Made by a program: the position numbers and the translations under genes
Source of the DNA: Cellulomonas chengniuliangii
GTDB taxonomy: Bacteria; Actinomycetota; Actinomycetes; Actinomycetales; Cellulomonadaceae
DNA: 64,000 nt
Direction: 5' to 3'
Assembly (NCBI RefSeq): GCF_024508335.1
Contig: NZ_CP101988.1
Coordinates: 1,674,001-1,738,000, forward strand
The notes under the pieces: model-generated
The model's input: the letters and a program-made list of their open reading frames with translations, nothing else
What the model was told of the DNA's origin: nothing
The model's database searches: none
Shown here: positions 46,157 to 63,112 of the stretch, in pieces
Numbering within the stretch: the first letter of the stretch is position 1
How the letters are laid out: the number at the start of each line of letters is the position of its first letter

Positions 46157-47479
46157 TCAGATCAAGAACGAGCTGAACAGGAAGCCGAACCCCACCGCGA
46201 GGGCGATGTTGATGACTCCCGGCACCAGGAACGGGTGGTTGAAGACGTACTTGCCGATCTGCGTCGTGCCCGTGTCGTCCATCTCGACCGCCGCGAGCAG
46301 CGTCGGGTAGGTCGGGAGGATGAACAGCGCAGACACCGCGGGGAACGCAGCGACCGCTGCGGCTGGTCCAACTCCGATGAGGAGCGCGGTCGGCATGAGG
46401 GCCTTGGTGGTGGCCGCCTGCGAGTAGAGCAGTGCGGAGGCGAGCGCCAGGACCACCGCGAGCATCCACGGGAAGCCGTTCAGGAGGTCGGACGCGGACG
46501 CCATGATGGCCTCCTCGTGCGCGTGGACGAAGGTCGTCCCGAGCCAGGCGACACCCAGCACGCAGATGGCGGCGCTCATGCCGGACTTGAAGGTCGAGGC
46601 GCCGAGGATGTCGGCGGTCGGGACCTTGCACACCAGGACGATGATGGCCGCGATGCTGAGCATGATCGAAATGATGGCTGCGTCGCGCGGCATGACGGGC
46701 TCGGCGATGAGGCCGACCTTGTCCGAGATCAGGGTGGCGTAGGTCATGACCGCCACGAGACCGATGAGGAAGATCAGCACCGAACGCTTGGCGCCCGGCT
46801 TCAGCACACGCTGTTCCTTGGCCGCGACGGTGACCGTACCGGCCGCCATCCGGCGCTGGTACTCGGGGTGCGTGTCCAGCGCCGAGTTGCCCCGAATCTT
46901 GTCGAACGCGATCATGATCGCGGCCGTGCACATCACCGCGAGGAAGGTGGACGGGATCGCGACGGCTAGCAGCTGGATGTAGTCGACCCCGGTGCCCTCG
47001 CTCTCAAGGAGCGACGCCATGAAGACCACCGCGGCGGAGATCGGTGACGCGGTGATCGCGATCTGCGAGGCGACGACGGCGATCGACAACGGCCGGCTCG
47101 GCCGGATGTTGTTCTCCTTCGCGACCTCGGTGATGACAGGCATGGTGGAGAACGCTGTGTGACCGGTGCCCGCCATCATCGTCATCAGGAAGGTGATGAT
47201 CGGCGCGAGGAAGGTCAGGTGCTTGGGATTCTTGCGCAGGATCCGGTCGGCCAGGTCGACCAGGTAGTCCATACCGCCGGCAATCTGCATCGCGGCGATT
47301 GCCACAATCACGCTCATGATGATCGAGATCACGTCGAGCGGCATGGCGCCCGGGGTTACCCCGAGCGCAGCAAGCACAAGGACGCCGAGGCCACCGGCGA
47401 AACCGATGCCGATCCCGCCAATCCTTGCGCCGAAGAAGATCGCTGCTAGAACAACAGCGAACTGAAGTGCCATCATCAT
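46157..47479 (-). CDS. Anaerobic C4-dicarboxylate transporter (Dcu family)
   Basis: A 440-residue integral membrane carrier of the DcuA/DcuB family with about 10-12 helices and no signal peptide. Characteristic segments are [20 protein letters not shown] and [18 protein letters not shown]. The C-terminal [17 protein letters not shown] is also typical. It would exchange aspartate or fumarate for succinate. Three consecutive ATG codons start the gene (47479, 47476, 47473); the first overlaps the aspA stop. It is the last gene of the sdhCAB-aspA-dcu run, and its codon use is visibly less GC-biased than that of the pyrimidine genes nearby. Confidence 0.93.
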   Translation of the reverse strand: MMMALQFAVVLAAIFFGARIGGIGIGFAGGLGVLVLAALGVTPGAMPLDVISIIMSVIVAIAAMQIAGGMDYLVDLADRILRKNPKHLTFLAPIITFLMTMMAGTGHTAFSTMPVITEVAKENNIRPSRPLSIAVVASQIAITASPISAAVVFMASLLESEGTGVDYIQLLAVAIPSTFLAVMCTAAIMIAFDKIRGNSALDTHPEYQRRMAAGTVTVAAKEQRVLKPGAKRSVLIFLIGLVAVMTYATLISDKVGLIAEPVMPRDAAIISIMLSIAAIIVLVCKVPTADILGASTFKSGMSAAICVLGVAWLGTTFVHAHEEAIMASASDLLNGFPWMLAVVLALASALLYSQAATTKALMPTALLIGVGPAAAVAAFPAVSALFILPTYPTLLAAVEMDDTGTTQIGKYVFNHPFLVPGVINIALAVGFGFLFSSFLI

Positions 47480-48927
47480 CGTGCCGCCACCACCGTCTTG
47501 TTGTCAGAATCGGGGCCGTACAGCGCACCGCGGAATTGCGGGCACATCAGATTCTCCGGAGAGAGCACGTCGTCGAGGGTCGCTTCATCGAGCAGACCCA
47601 TCTCGAGCACGACCTCGCGGACGTTGCGCCCGGAACGGGCGCACTCCTTACCTACCAGGTCGCCGTTGTGGTGCCCGATCAGCGGGTTGAGGAATGTCAC
47701 GATGCCAATGGAGTTGAGGACGTAGTTCATGCAGACGTCCGCATTGGCGGTGATTCCATCCACGCACAGGCGGCGAAGGGCCGAGATGGCGTTGCGCAGC
47801 AGCGAGACGGACTCGAAGATGCTCTGCGCGATCACGGGTTCCATGACGTTCAGCTGGAGCTGACCAGCCTCGGCCGCCATGGTGACGGTCATGTCGTTGC
47901 CGACGACCTTGAAGCACACCTGGTTGACGACCTCGGGGATCACCGGGTTCACCTTCGCCGGCATGATCGAGGATCCGGCCTGCATCTCCGGAAGGTTGAT
48001 CTCGTTCAGTCCGGCACGAGGACCCGAGGAGAGCAGACGCAGGTCGTTGCAGATCATCCCGACCTTGGCGGCCACGCGCTTGAGAGCGGCGTGCACGGAG
48101 ATGTAGGCACCGGTGTCCGACGTCGCCTCGATCAAGTTCTCGGACGGTACGACGGGCAGCCCGCTGACGAGGGCGAGGTTCTCCACTGCCCGGGGCGCAT
48201 ATCCGGTCGGGGTGTTGAGCCCCGTCCCGATGGCCGTCGCGCCAAGGTTCACCTCGAGCACGAGCTGCGTCTGGTAGGTGAGGTTGCGGATCTCCTCGCG
48301 GACCAGGATCGCAAAGGCCCCGAACTCCTGGCCGAGCGTCATGGGCACGGCGTCCTGCAGCTGGGTGCGCCCCATCTTCAGGACGGAGTCGAACTCCTTC
48401 GCCTTCGCTTCGAATGACTCGGCGAGGCTCTCGATCTCGGTCTTCAGTTGCTCGACGACGGTGTACACCGCGATGCGGAAGCCCGTCGGGTACGCGTCGT
48501 TCGTCGACTGGCTCTTGTTGACGTGGTCGTTCGGGTTCACGACGTCATAGCGCCCCTTGGGCAGGCCCAGGTGCTCGAGCGCCAGGTTCGCGATGACCTC
48601 GTTCGTGTTCATGTTCACCGAGGTCCCTGCGCCGCCCTGGAAGGCGTCGATCGGGAACTGGTCCAGGCAACGGCCCGCGACCAGAACCTCGTCGCAGGCC
48701 ACCACGATGGCGTCCGCGATGTCCGCCGGAAGCGTCCGCATCTCCTTGTTGGTCAGCGCGCACGCCTTCTTCACCATGACCATCGCCCGGACGAAGTCCG
48801 GCGAGTCGCTGATCGCGGTGGGGCTGATCCGGAAGTTCTCCAGAGCCCGCACGGTGTGGACGCCGTAGTACGCCTCTTCGGGAACTTCCTTGGTCCCGAG
48901 CAGATCTTCTTCGATCCGTGTGTTCAT
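47476..48927 (-). CDS. aspA: Aspartate ammonia-lyase (aspartase)
   Basis: A 483-residue member of the fumarase/aspartase superfamily that converts aspartate to fumarate and ammonia. It has the signature loop [11 protein letters not shown] with the catalytic Ser, [33 protein letters not shown] and [11 protein letters not shown], all as in aspartases rather than fumarases. AGGAAA precedes the ATG. It is 55 bases downstream of sdhB and overlaps dcu by four bases, so fumarate is supplied right next to the reductase. Confidence 0.96.
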   Translation of the reverse strand: MNTRIEEDLLGTKEVPEEAYYGVHTVRALENFRISPTAISDSPDFVRAMVMVKKACALTNKEMRTLPADIADAIVVACDEVLVAGRCLDQFPIDAFQGGAGTSVNMNTNEVIANLALEHLGLPKGRYDVVNPNDHVNKSQSTNDAYPTGFRIAVYTVVEQLKTEIESLAESFEAKAKEFDSVLKMGRTQLQDAVPMTLGQEFGAFAILVREEIRNLTYQTQLVLEVNLGATAIGTGLNTPTGYAPRAVENLALVSGLPVVPSENLIEATSDTGAYISVHAALKRVAAKVGMICNDLRLLSSGPRAGLNEINLPEMQAGSSIMPAKVNPVIPEVVNQVCFKVVGNDMTVTMAAEAGQLQLNVMEPVIAQSIFESVSLLRNAISALRRLCVDGITANADVCMNYVLNSIGIVTFLNPLIGHHNGDLVGKECARSGRNVREVVLEMGLLDEATLDDVLSPENLMCPQFRGALYGPDSDNKTVVAAR

Positions 48928-48982
48928 TGAATTTCCTGCTTCCCTAGCCCAGGCGATGGGATGACCCCACGCTCTGTGGTAA

Positions 48983-49728
48983 TCAGTCGTTGCCGCGGTG
49001 CAGCACGGCGCGCAACCGTTCCTTGTTGACGGCGGCGATCGCTGTCAGCGGAATACCGGCGGGGCACACGTCGGCGCATTCCCCGTAGGACGAGCACGGA
49101 CCGAAATCGAGCTCCATCTCCGTGATCATGGCTCGGGCGCGACGGCCTCGTTCCGCCTTGGTCGTGGGCAGCGCCGCCAGGTGGGCGAGCTTGGAGCCGA
49201 CGAACAGGTGCGCGGCGCCGTTGGGGCAGGCAGCCACACAGGCGCCGCAGCCGATGCAGGCGGCGAAGTCGAGGGCCATCTCGGCCGCGGCGAAGTCCAG
49301 GGCTGCGGCGTCGGCATCGGGAGCGGTGCCAGCGGCGATGGCGACGTGCCCGCCGGCGGTGATCACGCGGTCCAGAGCGCTGCGGTCCACGACAAGGTCG
49401 CGGATGACGGGGTAGGCGGCCGAACGCAGCGGTTCGATGCGGATCCGGTCCCCGTCGGAGTACCTCGCGAGCCGCTGGTGGCACGACGGGGTGTTCGGCT
49501 GAGCGCCGTGCGGGCGCTCGTCCACAGTGACGCCGCAGGCCCCGCAGATGCCCTCGCGGCAGTCGGACTCGAAGGCGATCGGGTCCGCGCCGGACTCCAC
49601 GAGCTGCTCGTTGAGGCGGTCGAGGAGCTCGACGACACTCATCTCTGCGGTGGCGTCCAGCACCTCGTAGGTCTCGAGGCGGCCGGGCCCGGCCGGGTTG
49701 TCCTGCCGCCACACGTCCAAGGTCAGCT

Positions 49729-49732
<4 letters not shown>
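48983..49732 (-). CDS. sdhB: Succinate dehydrogenase/fumarate reductase iron-sulfur subunit
   Basis: A 249-residue iron-sulfur protein with a plant-type [2Fe-2S] domain ([10 protein letters not shown], then the fourth Cys in TPSCHQ) and a bacterial-ferredoxin domain ([12 protein letters not shown] and [12 protein letters not shown]) carrying the other clusters. It passes electrons between SdhA and the quinone in SdhC. ATG at 49732 (MKLTLDVW) follows GAGGAAC; a longer frame upstream is just the end of sdhA. It overlaps the sdhA stop by four bases. Confidence 0.95.
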
Positions 49733-51710
<1,978 letters not shown>

Positions 51711-51714
<4 letters not shown>

Positions 51715-52502
51715 TTCACGATCCCGGTGAGTACGGCGATGGGAATGAGGATGTTGCCGAGCAGGATCGCCAGGGCCATCGCCCCGCCCACGGCGAAGGC
51801 GACCGCGCGGAGGCGCTTGCCGGTCATGCCGAGGTCGTGCACGACGGTGACCAGGCCGTGGGCCAGGTGCAGGAACAGCGTGAGCAACGCGACGATGTAG
51901 AAGGCCGAGGAGGCCGGGCGCTGGAAGCTCGCGATGAGGTTCTGGTAGGCGAAGGACGCCTCCGTGGTCCCGGCGGTGTAGGTCTCGGGCGCGACGCCGG
52001 TGGTCCCGATGGTGAGATCCATCAGGTGGAACCCGACGAAGGCGAAGAGCACGATGCCGGTGACGAGCATGTTGCGTCCGGCGAAGGTCTTGAGCGGCAT
52101 GCGCTTACGGGCGACTTTCCCGCGGGAGGCGCGGGCGCGTCTTTTGAGCAGGACGGCGGCGACGACGTGCGCCACGAAGGAGGCGCCCAGGACGACCCGC
52201 AGGATCCACAGGACGCCATTCCACGGGAGGAACGGCTCCAGGATCGTGTGCAGCCAATGCGCATACTCATTAAAATGTTCTGCGCCGGTAAAAACCTTGA
52301 GGTTGCCGAACATGTGCACCAAAAGGAACAGCGCGAAGATGGTGCCGGTCACGGCCATCACGACCTTGAGCACCCACGACGGGACCGCGGGGGCCTTCCG
52401 GATGCGAGCGTTCGTGACGCGGCCGGTGGCCAGGGCCGCGGGGTCGGAGCCTGGAAGGGTGGCGGGCCCGGCCTCTGCGCCGGGGGTGATTGGGGACGGC
52501 AT
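51711..52502 (-). CDS. sdhC: Succinate dehydrogenase/fumarate reductase cytochrome b subunit (type B)
   Basis: A 263-residue membrane anchor with five helices after a polar N-terminus of about 35 residues. Haem-ligand His residues are in the expected places (LLVHMFGNLKVF, EYAHWLHT, FVGFHLMD, LHLAHGL), as in the di-haem type-B enzymes that react with menaquinone. Such enzymes work readily as fumarate reductases. ATG at 52502 follows GAGGGAG. It is the first gene of the minus-strand operon, and its promoter must lie in the 52503-52600 region. Confidence 0.94.
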
Positions 52503-52845
52503 CGGGCTCCCTCATGGCTGCGTTCGGCGCTGCGTCTGCTGCGTGCTTGATAAGTTATGAGTAGGAATCCGGATCGGATTAGGACTTTCAGCCTGAGGCC
52601 GGGTGAAATGCGAGGGCCGAATATCGCTATAAATGCAGAAAAGGACGTCCTGCTGCCGGCGCATTCCTGGCCGCTCGGTCGTGCGTCCGCGCGGCGTGTC
52701 CTGCTCCCAGCTCCGAGCCCGGGCCGGGAGCCTCGGGCGGAGCGCCCTTCGTAGACGGCGAGATTCCCGCGACCTGCACGCCCGTGAGACGGCCGGTCGG
52801 GGCGGGCAGCAGCCGGGTAGGATCGGCGACCGAGATCGACATTCC
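52503..52845. promoter_or_regulatory. Divergent intergenic region between sdhC and pyrR
   Basis: No credible gene is seen. The sdhC side (52545-52660) is unusually AT-rich. It has TTGATAAGTTATGAG and, on the minus strand, TAACTT/TATCAA candidates for the sdhC -10; an AATCCG-GAT-CGGATT repeat (52566-52580) is a possible operator. On the pyrR side TAGGAT (52818-52823) is a good -10 candidate. The middle looks neutral. Confidence 0.55.
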
Positions 52846-54455
<1,610 letters not shown>

Positions 54456-54459
<4 letters not shown>

Positions 54460-55802
54460 GCACGAGGTACCTGCTCCGGGCGGTGGCGCCGCTGGGCGGA
54501 GACGCGGTGGACGTGCTGCTGGCCGACGGGGTGATCGCCGCGATCGGCGCCGACGCCTCCGCCGAGGCAGGCCCGGACGCGATCGAGGTGGACGGCGCGG
54601 GGCTGGTGCTCCTGCCGGGCCTGGTCGACCTGCACACCCACCTGCGCGAGCCGGGCCGCGAGGACGCCGAGACGGTGCTCTCGGGGACCCGCGCCGCGGC
54701 CCTCGGGGGCTTCACCGCGGTCCACGCGATGGCCAACACCACGCCGACGCAGGACACGGCGGGCGTCGTCGAGCAGGTCTGGCGACTGGGCCGGGACGCC
54801 GGCTGGGTCGACGTGCGGCCCGTCGGCGCGGTGAGCGTCGGGCTGGAGGGCGAGCAGCTCGCCGAGCTCGGCGCGATGGCCGGCTCCGCCGCCCGCGTGC
54901 GGGTCTTCTCCGACGACGGCAAGTGCGTGCACGACCCGGTGCTGATGCGCCGCGCGCTCGAGTACACCAAGGCCTTCGACGGCGTGGTGTCCCAGCACTC
55001 GCAGGAGCCGCGCCTGACCGCGGGCGCCCAGATGCACGAGGGCGTCGTCTCGGCCGAGATCGGCCTGGCCGGCTGGCCCGCCGTCGCGGAGGAGGCGATC
55101 ATCGCCCGTGACGTGCTGCTCGCCGAGCACGTCGGCGCGCGACTGCACGTGTGCCACCTGTCCACCGCGGGGTCGGTGGAGATCATCCGCTGGGCGAAGT
55201 CGCGGGGGATCGACGTGACCGCCGAGGTCACGCCCCACCACCTGATGCTCACCGACGAGGAGGCCCGGGGCTACGACCCGGTGTTCAAGGTGAACCCGCC
55301 GCTGCGCACGGCCGCCGACGTCGAGGCGGTCCGGGCGGGCCTGGCCGACGGGACGATCGACATCGTGGCCACCGACCACGCGCCGCACCCGCGCGAGGAC
55401 AAGGACTGCGAGTGGGCCGCCGCCGCGTTCGGCATGACCGGCCTGGAGACCGCGCTGTCGGTGGTGCAGGAGGCGATGGTCGACACCGGCCGCATGACCT
55501 GGGCCGATGTCGCACGCGTCCTGTCGAGCACGCCGGCGGCGATCGGCCGGGTCGAGGACCAGGGCCGCCCGCTCGCAGTGGGCGAGCCTGCCAACCTCAC
55601 GCTGGTCGACCCCGCGGCACGGCGCACGGTGGTCCCCGAGGAGCAGGGGACCGCGAGCGCGAACTCCCCGTTCCGTGGCCGGCAGCTGCCGGGCGCGGTG
55701 GTCGCCACCTTCCTGCGGGGGCGTGCCACGGTGCTCGACGGGCGCCCTCAGGACGACCCGGACGGCAGCCTGCGCGCCGCCGGGCGCGAGGCGACGGTCT
55801 GA
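54456..55802 (+). CDS. pyrC: Dihydroorotase, class I
   Basis: A 448-residue amidohydrolase that closes carbamoyl-aspartate to dihydroorotate. Metal ligands are seen in [14 protein letters not shown], in the bridging-Asp box [11 protein letters not shown], in QHSQEP and HVCHLST, and the catalytic Asp is in VATDHAPHP. The Asp instead of a carboxylated Lys is usual for this actinobacterial/Aquifex-like group, which often needs PyrB as a partner. The start is GTG at 54456. Overlaps the next gene by one base. Confidence 0.95.
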
Positions 55803-56335
55803 TGCGGCAGGCCCTCACGATCGGCGCCCTCCTGGCCCTGGGCCTGCTGGCGCTGTGGCTCATGCGGCGCGGGTGGCGCAACCGTGGCGAGCGCACGGCC
55901 GCGGTGGTGCCGGATCTTCCGGAGGCGCCCGCGGACGGTGTGCGCGGTCCGGCGCTCACCGGGCCGATGGAGGCGACGTACGTCTCGTCGACGCGTTCGG
56001 GCGACTGGCTGGACCGCGTGGTCGCGCACGACCTGGGCGTGCGGAGCAGCGCTGAGGCGCAGGTCTTCGGCCAGGGCGTCCTGATCGCTCGTCGCGGGGC
56101 CCCGGACATCTGGGTCCCGGCGCACGCGCTGCGGGCGGTCGGGTCCACGTCAGGCATGGCCGGCAAGTACGTCGGGGGCGACGGGATCGTCGTCCTCACC
56201 TGGGCCCCGGACGGCGACGAGCGCGGGCTCGACACCGGTGTGCGGCCCCGCCGCGCCGAGGACCGTATCCGCCTCCTCGAGGCGTCCCGAGAACTGATCG
56301 ACCCGGCGTCCCCCGCCACGAAGGAGCAGCAATGA
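55802..56335 (+). CDS. Small membrane protein with PH-like domain
   Basis: A 177-residue protein with one N-terminal helix (about 5-22: [17 protein letters not shown]) and a soluble, mainly beta domain of about 110 residues ([26 protein letters not shown] to VLTW). It corresponds to the short conserved membrane protein found between pyrC and carA in actinobacteria (Rv1382 type). Function is unknown. It overlaps pyrC by one base and carA by four, so it is a fully coupled member of the operon. The constant position suggests a link to pyrimidine synthesis, but nothing in the sequence proves it. Confidence 0.86.
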   Translation: MRQALTIGALLALGLLALWLMRRGWRNRGERTAAVVPDLPEAPADGVRGPALTGPMEATYVSSTRSGDWLDRVVAHDLGVRSSAEAQVFGQGVLIARRGAPDIWVPAHALRAVGSTSGMAGKYVGGDGIVVLTWAPDGDERGLDTGVRPRRAEDRIRLLEASRELIDPASPATKEQQ

Positions 56336-57521
56336 CCGACGCAGTCCTGATCCTGGAGGACGGGCGGACCTTCCGGGGGCGTGCCTACGGCGCCACCGGG
56401 TCCACCGTTGGGGAGATCGTCTTCAACACCGGGATGACCGGGTACCAGGAGACGCTCACCGACCCGAGCTACCACCGCCAGGTGGTGGTGATGACCGCCC
56501 CGCACATCGGCAACACCGGTGTGAACGACGACGACCCGGAGTCGGGCCGCATCTGGGTGGCCGGCTACGTGGTGCGCGACCCCGCGCGCCGCGCGTCGAG
56601 CTGGCGCGCGCAGCGGACGCTGGACGAGGAGCTCGAGGCGCAGGGCGTCGTGGGGATCAGCGACGTCGACACCCGCGCGCTGACCCGTCACTTGCGCGAG
56701 CGCGGCGTGATGCGCGGGGGCGTCTTCTCCGGCGACGCGCTGCTCGGCGAGGACGGCGCGCGCCTGCCCGACGACGCGCTGCTGGCGGCGGTCCTGGCCG
56801 CTCCGGCGATGCAGGGGGCCGACCTGGCGGGGGAGGTCTCGACGTCCGAGGCGTACGTGGTCGAGGCCCTCGGGCCGGATGGCGGGCCGCTAGCGGAGCC
56901 GGTGGCCACGGTCGCCGCGGTGGACCTGGGCATCAAGTCGATGACGCCGCAGCGGATGGCGGAGCGCGGGATCCGGGTGCACGTGCTCCCCGCGACCTCG
57001 AGCATCGAGGATGTGCTGGCGACTGGGGCCGACGGGGTCTTCTTCTCCAACGGCCCGGGCGACCCGGGCGCGGCGACCCACGAGGTGGAGCTGCTCCGGG
57101 AGGTTCTCGACCGGCGCATCCCGTTCTTCGGGATCTGCTACGGCAACCAGCTGCTGGGCCGCGCGCTGGGCTACGGCACCTACAAGCTCGGCTACGGCCA
57201 CCGCGGCGTGAACCAGCCTGTGGTGGACCGCCTGACCGGCAAGGTGGAGATCACCGCGCACAACCACGGCTTCGCGGTGGACGCGCCGCTGGACGGCGAG
57301 TCCACGGCGCCGCACGACGGCGGCCGGTACGGCCGGGTCGTGGTCTCCCACGTGAACCTGAACGACGACGTCGTCGAGGGCCTGTCCGCCCTCGACCTGC
57401 CGGCCTTCTCGGTGCAGTACCACCCTGAGGCCGCCGCGGGCCCGCACGACGCCGCGTACCTCTTCGACCGTTTCCTCGAGCTCATGCACACCACGGGTGC
57501 GCAGAAGGGTGCCGACCGCTG

Positions 57522-57522
<1 letters not shown>
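56332..57522 (+). CDS. carA: Carbamoyl-phosphate synthase small (glutaminase) subunit
   Basis: A 396-residue subunit that releases ammonia from glutamine. The N-terminal CPSase domain ([20 protein letters not shown]) leads to the class I glutamine amidotransferase domain, with the catalytic Cys in [16 protein letters not shown] and the His/Glu pair in [13 protein letters not shown]. It pairs with CarB. The ATG overlaps the upstream stop, and the stop overlaps the carB ATG (TGATG). Confidence 0.96.
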
Positions 57523-60895
<3,373 letters not shown>

Positions 60896-60896
<1 letters not shown>

Positions 60897-61756
60897 TGGC
60901 CGCCGCGTTCGGCGCCCGGCTCGCCGAGGCCATGGACGCGCACGGCCCGCTCTGCGTGGGCATCGACCCGCACCCCGGGCTCCTGGCGGCCTGGGGCCTG
61001 CCCGACGACGCCTCAGGGCTGGCCGCGTTCGCGCGCACGGTCATGGAGGCGGTGGGGGGCCGCGTGGCGGCCGTCAAGCCGCAGTCAGCCTTGTTCGAGC
61101 GGCACGGCTCGGCGGGGGTCGCGGTGCTCGAGGAGGTCGTCGCCGCGGGGCGCGCCACCGGGACGCTCGTGATCGTCGACGCCAAGCGGGGGGACATCGG
61201 CTCGACCATGGCCGCCTACGCCGACGCCTACCTGCGGGATGGGTCGCCGCTCGCCGGGGACGCGCTCACCGTCTCCCCGTTCCTCGGCTTCGGCTCGCTG
61301 GAGCCGGCGGTCGAGGCTGCACGGGCGACCGGGCGGGGATTGTTCGTGCTGGCGCTCACCTCCAACCCCGAGGGCGCGAGCGTGCAGCACGCCCGGGACG
61401 CGAGCGGGGTCTCCGTCGCCGCGGCGATCGCCGGCCAGGCGCGCCTGCTCAACGAGCGTGAGACAGCGGCATCGGGCGCGGAGCTGGGCTCTGTGGGACT
61501 GGTGGTGGGCGCCACCATCGGGTCCGCGGCCCACGACGCCGGCGTCGACCTGGCCGCCGTCCGGGGGCCGCTCCTGGCCCCCGGTGTGGGCGCCCAGGGC
61601 GCCGGCGCCGCCGAGCTCGCGGCCGTCTTCGGGCCCGCGCGGCGGGCGGTTCTGGCCTCGTCCTCGCGCGGTGTCCTGGCCGCCGGGCCGGACCGGGAGG
61701 CCCTGCGCCGGGCCGCGGAGCGCGCCTGCGCGGAGGCGGCCGCGGCGCTTCGTTGA
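60896..61756 (+). CDS. pyrF: Orotidine 5'-phosphate decarboxylase, type 2
   Basis: A 286-residue TIM-barrel enzyme that makes UMP. The catalytic signature is VIVDAKRGDIGSTMAAYADA (about 79-98), with the K-x-x-D array, preceded by VKPQSALFERHG and followed by the phosphate-gripper loop LAPGVGAQGAG. The type 2 form is the usual one in actinobacteria. It ends the operon; pyrD and pyrE are not in the window. No clear terminator is seen before the mihF promoter. Confidence 0.95.
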
Positions 61757-61764
61757 CGTTCGCG

Positions 61765-61794
61765 TTGCCGACCTGTGCGAATGCTCGCTAGGTT
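61765..61794 (+). promoter_or_regulatory. mihF promoter TTGCCG-N18-TAGGTT
   Basis: TTGCCG (61765-61770) and TAGGTT (61789-61794) are 18 bases apart and begin nine bases after the pyrF stop. The mihF GTG is about 40 bases downstream, behind GAAGG. Confidence 0.6.
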
Positions 61795-61834
61795 CGGTGG
61801 ACGATCACGTCCCACTGACGAGAAGGTGACTCGA

Positions 61835-62146
61835 GTGGCTCTTCCACCGCTGACTCCAGAACAACGCGCCGCAGCTCTAGAGAAGGCCGCCGCCGCGCGG
61901 CAGGCACGTGCCGAGGTGAAGAACCGGCTGAAGTACTCGCAGGGGACTCTCTCGGAGGTGATCGCCCAAGGACACGAGGACGACACCATCGGCAAGCTCA
62001 AGGTCGTCGCCCTGCTCGAGTCCCTTCCCGGGGTCGGCAAGGTCAAGGCCAGGGCCATCATGTCCGAGGTCGGCATCTCCGAGACGCGCCGCGTGCGCGG
62101 CCTGGGCCCGCACCAGATCAAGGCGCTGGTCGACCGGTTCGGGTGA
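61835..62146 (+). CDS. mihF: Mycobacterial-type integration host factor (mIHF)
   Basis: A 103-residue actinobacterial nucleoid-associated protein. It has a helical N-terminus (LTPEQRAAALEKAAAARQAR), then the helix-two-turn-helix DNA-binding region: LKYSQGTLSEVIAQ and ALLESLPGVGKVKARAIMSE, ending in RRVRGLGPHQIKALVDRF. It bends DNA and also serves phage integration. GTG at 61835 gives the standard length; the in-frame ATG at 61775 lies upstream of the promoter. It keeps its usual place before gmk and rpoZ. Confidence 0.94.
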   Translation: MALPPLTPEQRAAALEKAAAARQARAEVKNRLKYSQGTLSEVIAQGHEDDTIGKLKVVALLESLPGVGKVKARAIMSEVGISETRRVRGLGPHQIKALVDRFG

Positions 62147-62148
62147 GG

Positions 62149-62176
62149 TAGCGTCAGTGGTTCCCCCCAACCACTG
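62149..62176 (+). promoter_or_regulatory. gmk promoter (TAGCGT) with overlapping hairpin
   Basis: TAGCGT (62149-62154) is a -10 candidate just after the mihF stop. CAGTGGTT (62155-62162) and AACCACTG (62169-62176) form an 8-bp stem immediately downstream. It may end mihF transcripts, or lie at the 5' end of the gmk mRNA. Confidence 0.45.
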
Positions 62177-62197
62177 GCCCAGGAGTGCTGCAACGCC

Positions 62198-62767
62198 ATG
62201 ACGACGACGCCCGCCCGGCTCACCGTTCTCGCCGGACCGACCGCCGTCGGAAAGGGCACCGTGTCCGCCGACGTCCGGCAGCGGTACCCGGATCTGTGGC
62301 TCTCCGTGTCTGCGACGACGAGGTCGCCGAGGCCCGGGGAGGTCGAGGGGGTCCACTACCACTTCGTGTCTGGCGCGGAGTTCGACTCGATGGTCGAGCG
62401 CGGCGACATGCTCGAGTGGGCCGTGGTGCACGGGCGCAACCGCTACGGCACCCCGCGGGGCCCCGTCGAGCAGCACCTCGCGGCAGGTGAGCCGGTGCTC
62501 CTCGAGCTCGACCTCCAGGGCGCGCGGCAGGTGCGCGCGAGCATGCCGGACGCCCAGTTCATCTTCCTCGCGCCGCCGAGCTGGGACGAGCTGGTCCGCC
62601 GGCTGGTCGGCCGGGGGACCGAGGACGCCGAGGAGCGCGAGCGGCGCCTGCAGACAGCGCGCGTCGAGCTCGCGGCCGAGCCCGAGTTCGACCACACGAT
62701 CATCAACGACGACGTCCAGCGGGCCACCGACGAGCTGGTCCACCTGATGGGACTGCCGACCGGGTAG
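62198..62767 (+). CDS. gmk: Guanylate kinase
   Basis: A 189-residue enzyme that phosphorylates GMP to GDP. It has the P-loop GPTAVGKGT (about 13-21), the GMP-binding segment [19 protein letters not shown] and the LID residues in [13 protein letters not shown]. The AGGAG at 62181-62185 is about 12 bases from the ATG, somewhat far. It is followed by rpoZ, the standard order. Confidence 0.96.
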   Translation: MTTTPARLTVLAGPTAVGKGTVSADVRQRYPDLWLSVSATTRSPRPGEVEGVHYHFVSGAEFDSMVERGDMLEWAVVHGRNRYGTPRGPVEQHLAAGEPVLLELDLQGARQVRASMPDAQFIFLAPPSWDELVRRLVGRGTEDAEERERRLQTARVELAAEPEFDHTIINDDVQRATDELVHLMGLPTG

Positions 62768-62807
62768 CATGGCCTCAGTCCCACCCCTGCAACGTGCGGA
62801 GTTCACC

Positions 62808-63071
62808 GTGTCCGGAACCGTCGCCGCCCCAGTCGGCATCACTGACCCGCCCATCGACCAGCTGCTCGAGCGCGCCGACTCCAAGTACGCGCTCGTCATC
62901 TACTCGGCCAAGCGCGCGCGCCAGATCAACGCGTACTACTCGCAGCTCAACGAGGGCCTCCTGGAGTACGTCGGCCCGCTCGTCGAGACGCGCCCGCAGG
63001 AGAAGCCCCTGTCGATCGCCATGCGCGAGATCGACGGCGGCCTCCTGACGGTCGAGTCGACCGAGGCCTGA
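62808..63071 (+). CDS. rpoZ: DNA-directed RNA polymerase omega subunit
   Basis: An 87-residue subunit that assists beta' folding in RNA polymerase. The conserved core is [38 protein letters not shown] and [16 protein letters not shown], of the actinobacterial form. GTG at 62808 follows GGAG with the right spacing and gives the expected length; an upstream in-frame ATG (62769) would add 13 residues and overlap a TAGCAT -10 candidate (62765-62770). Confidence 0.94.
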   Translation: MSGTVAAPVGITDPPIDQLLERADSKYALVIYSAKRARQINAYYSQLNEGLLEYVGPLVETRPQEKPLSIAMREIDGGLLTVESTEA

Positions 63072-63112
63072 GCCGCCTCGCCCCCCGGGCAGGCGCCACG
63101 GCGGCGGACCAC

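Noticed and set aside
52566-52580. AATCCG-GAT-CGGATT as an FNR/Crp site
   Set aside because: It is a clean inverted repeat, but neither arms nor spacing match the FNR or Crp consensus; kept only as an unassigned repeat.
52557-52754. 65-codon frame in the sdhC-pyrR gap
   Set aside because: It lies in the AT-rich promoter region, has no ribosome-binding site, and its composition is unlike the other genes.
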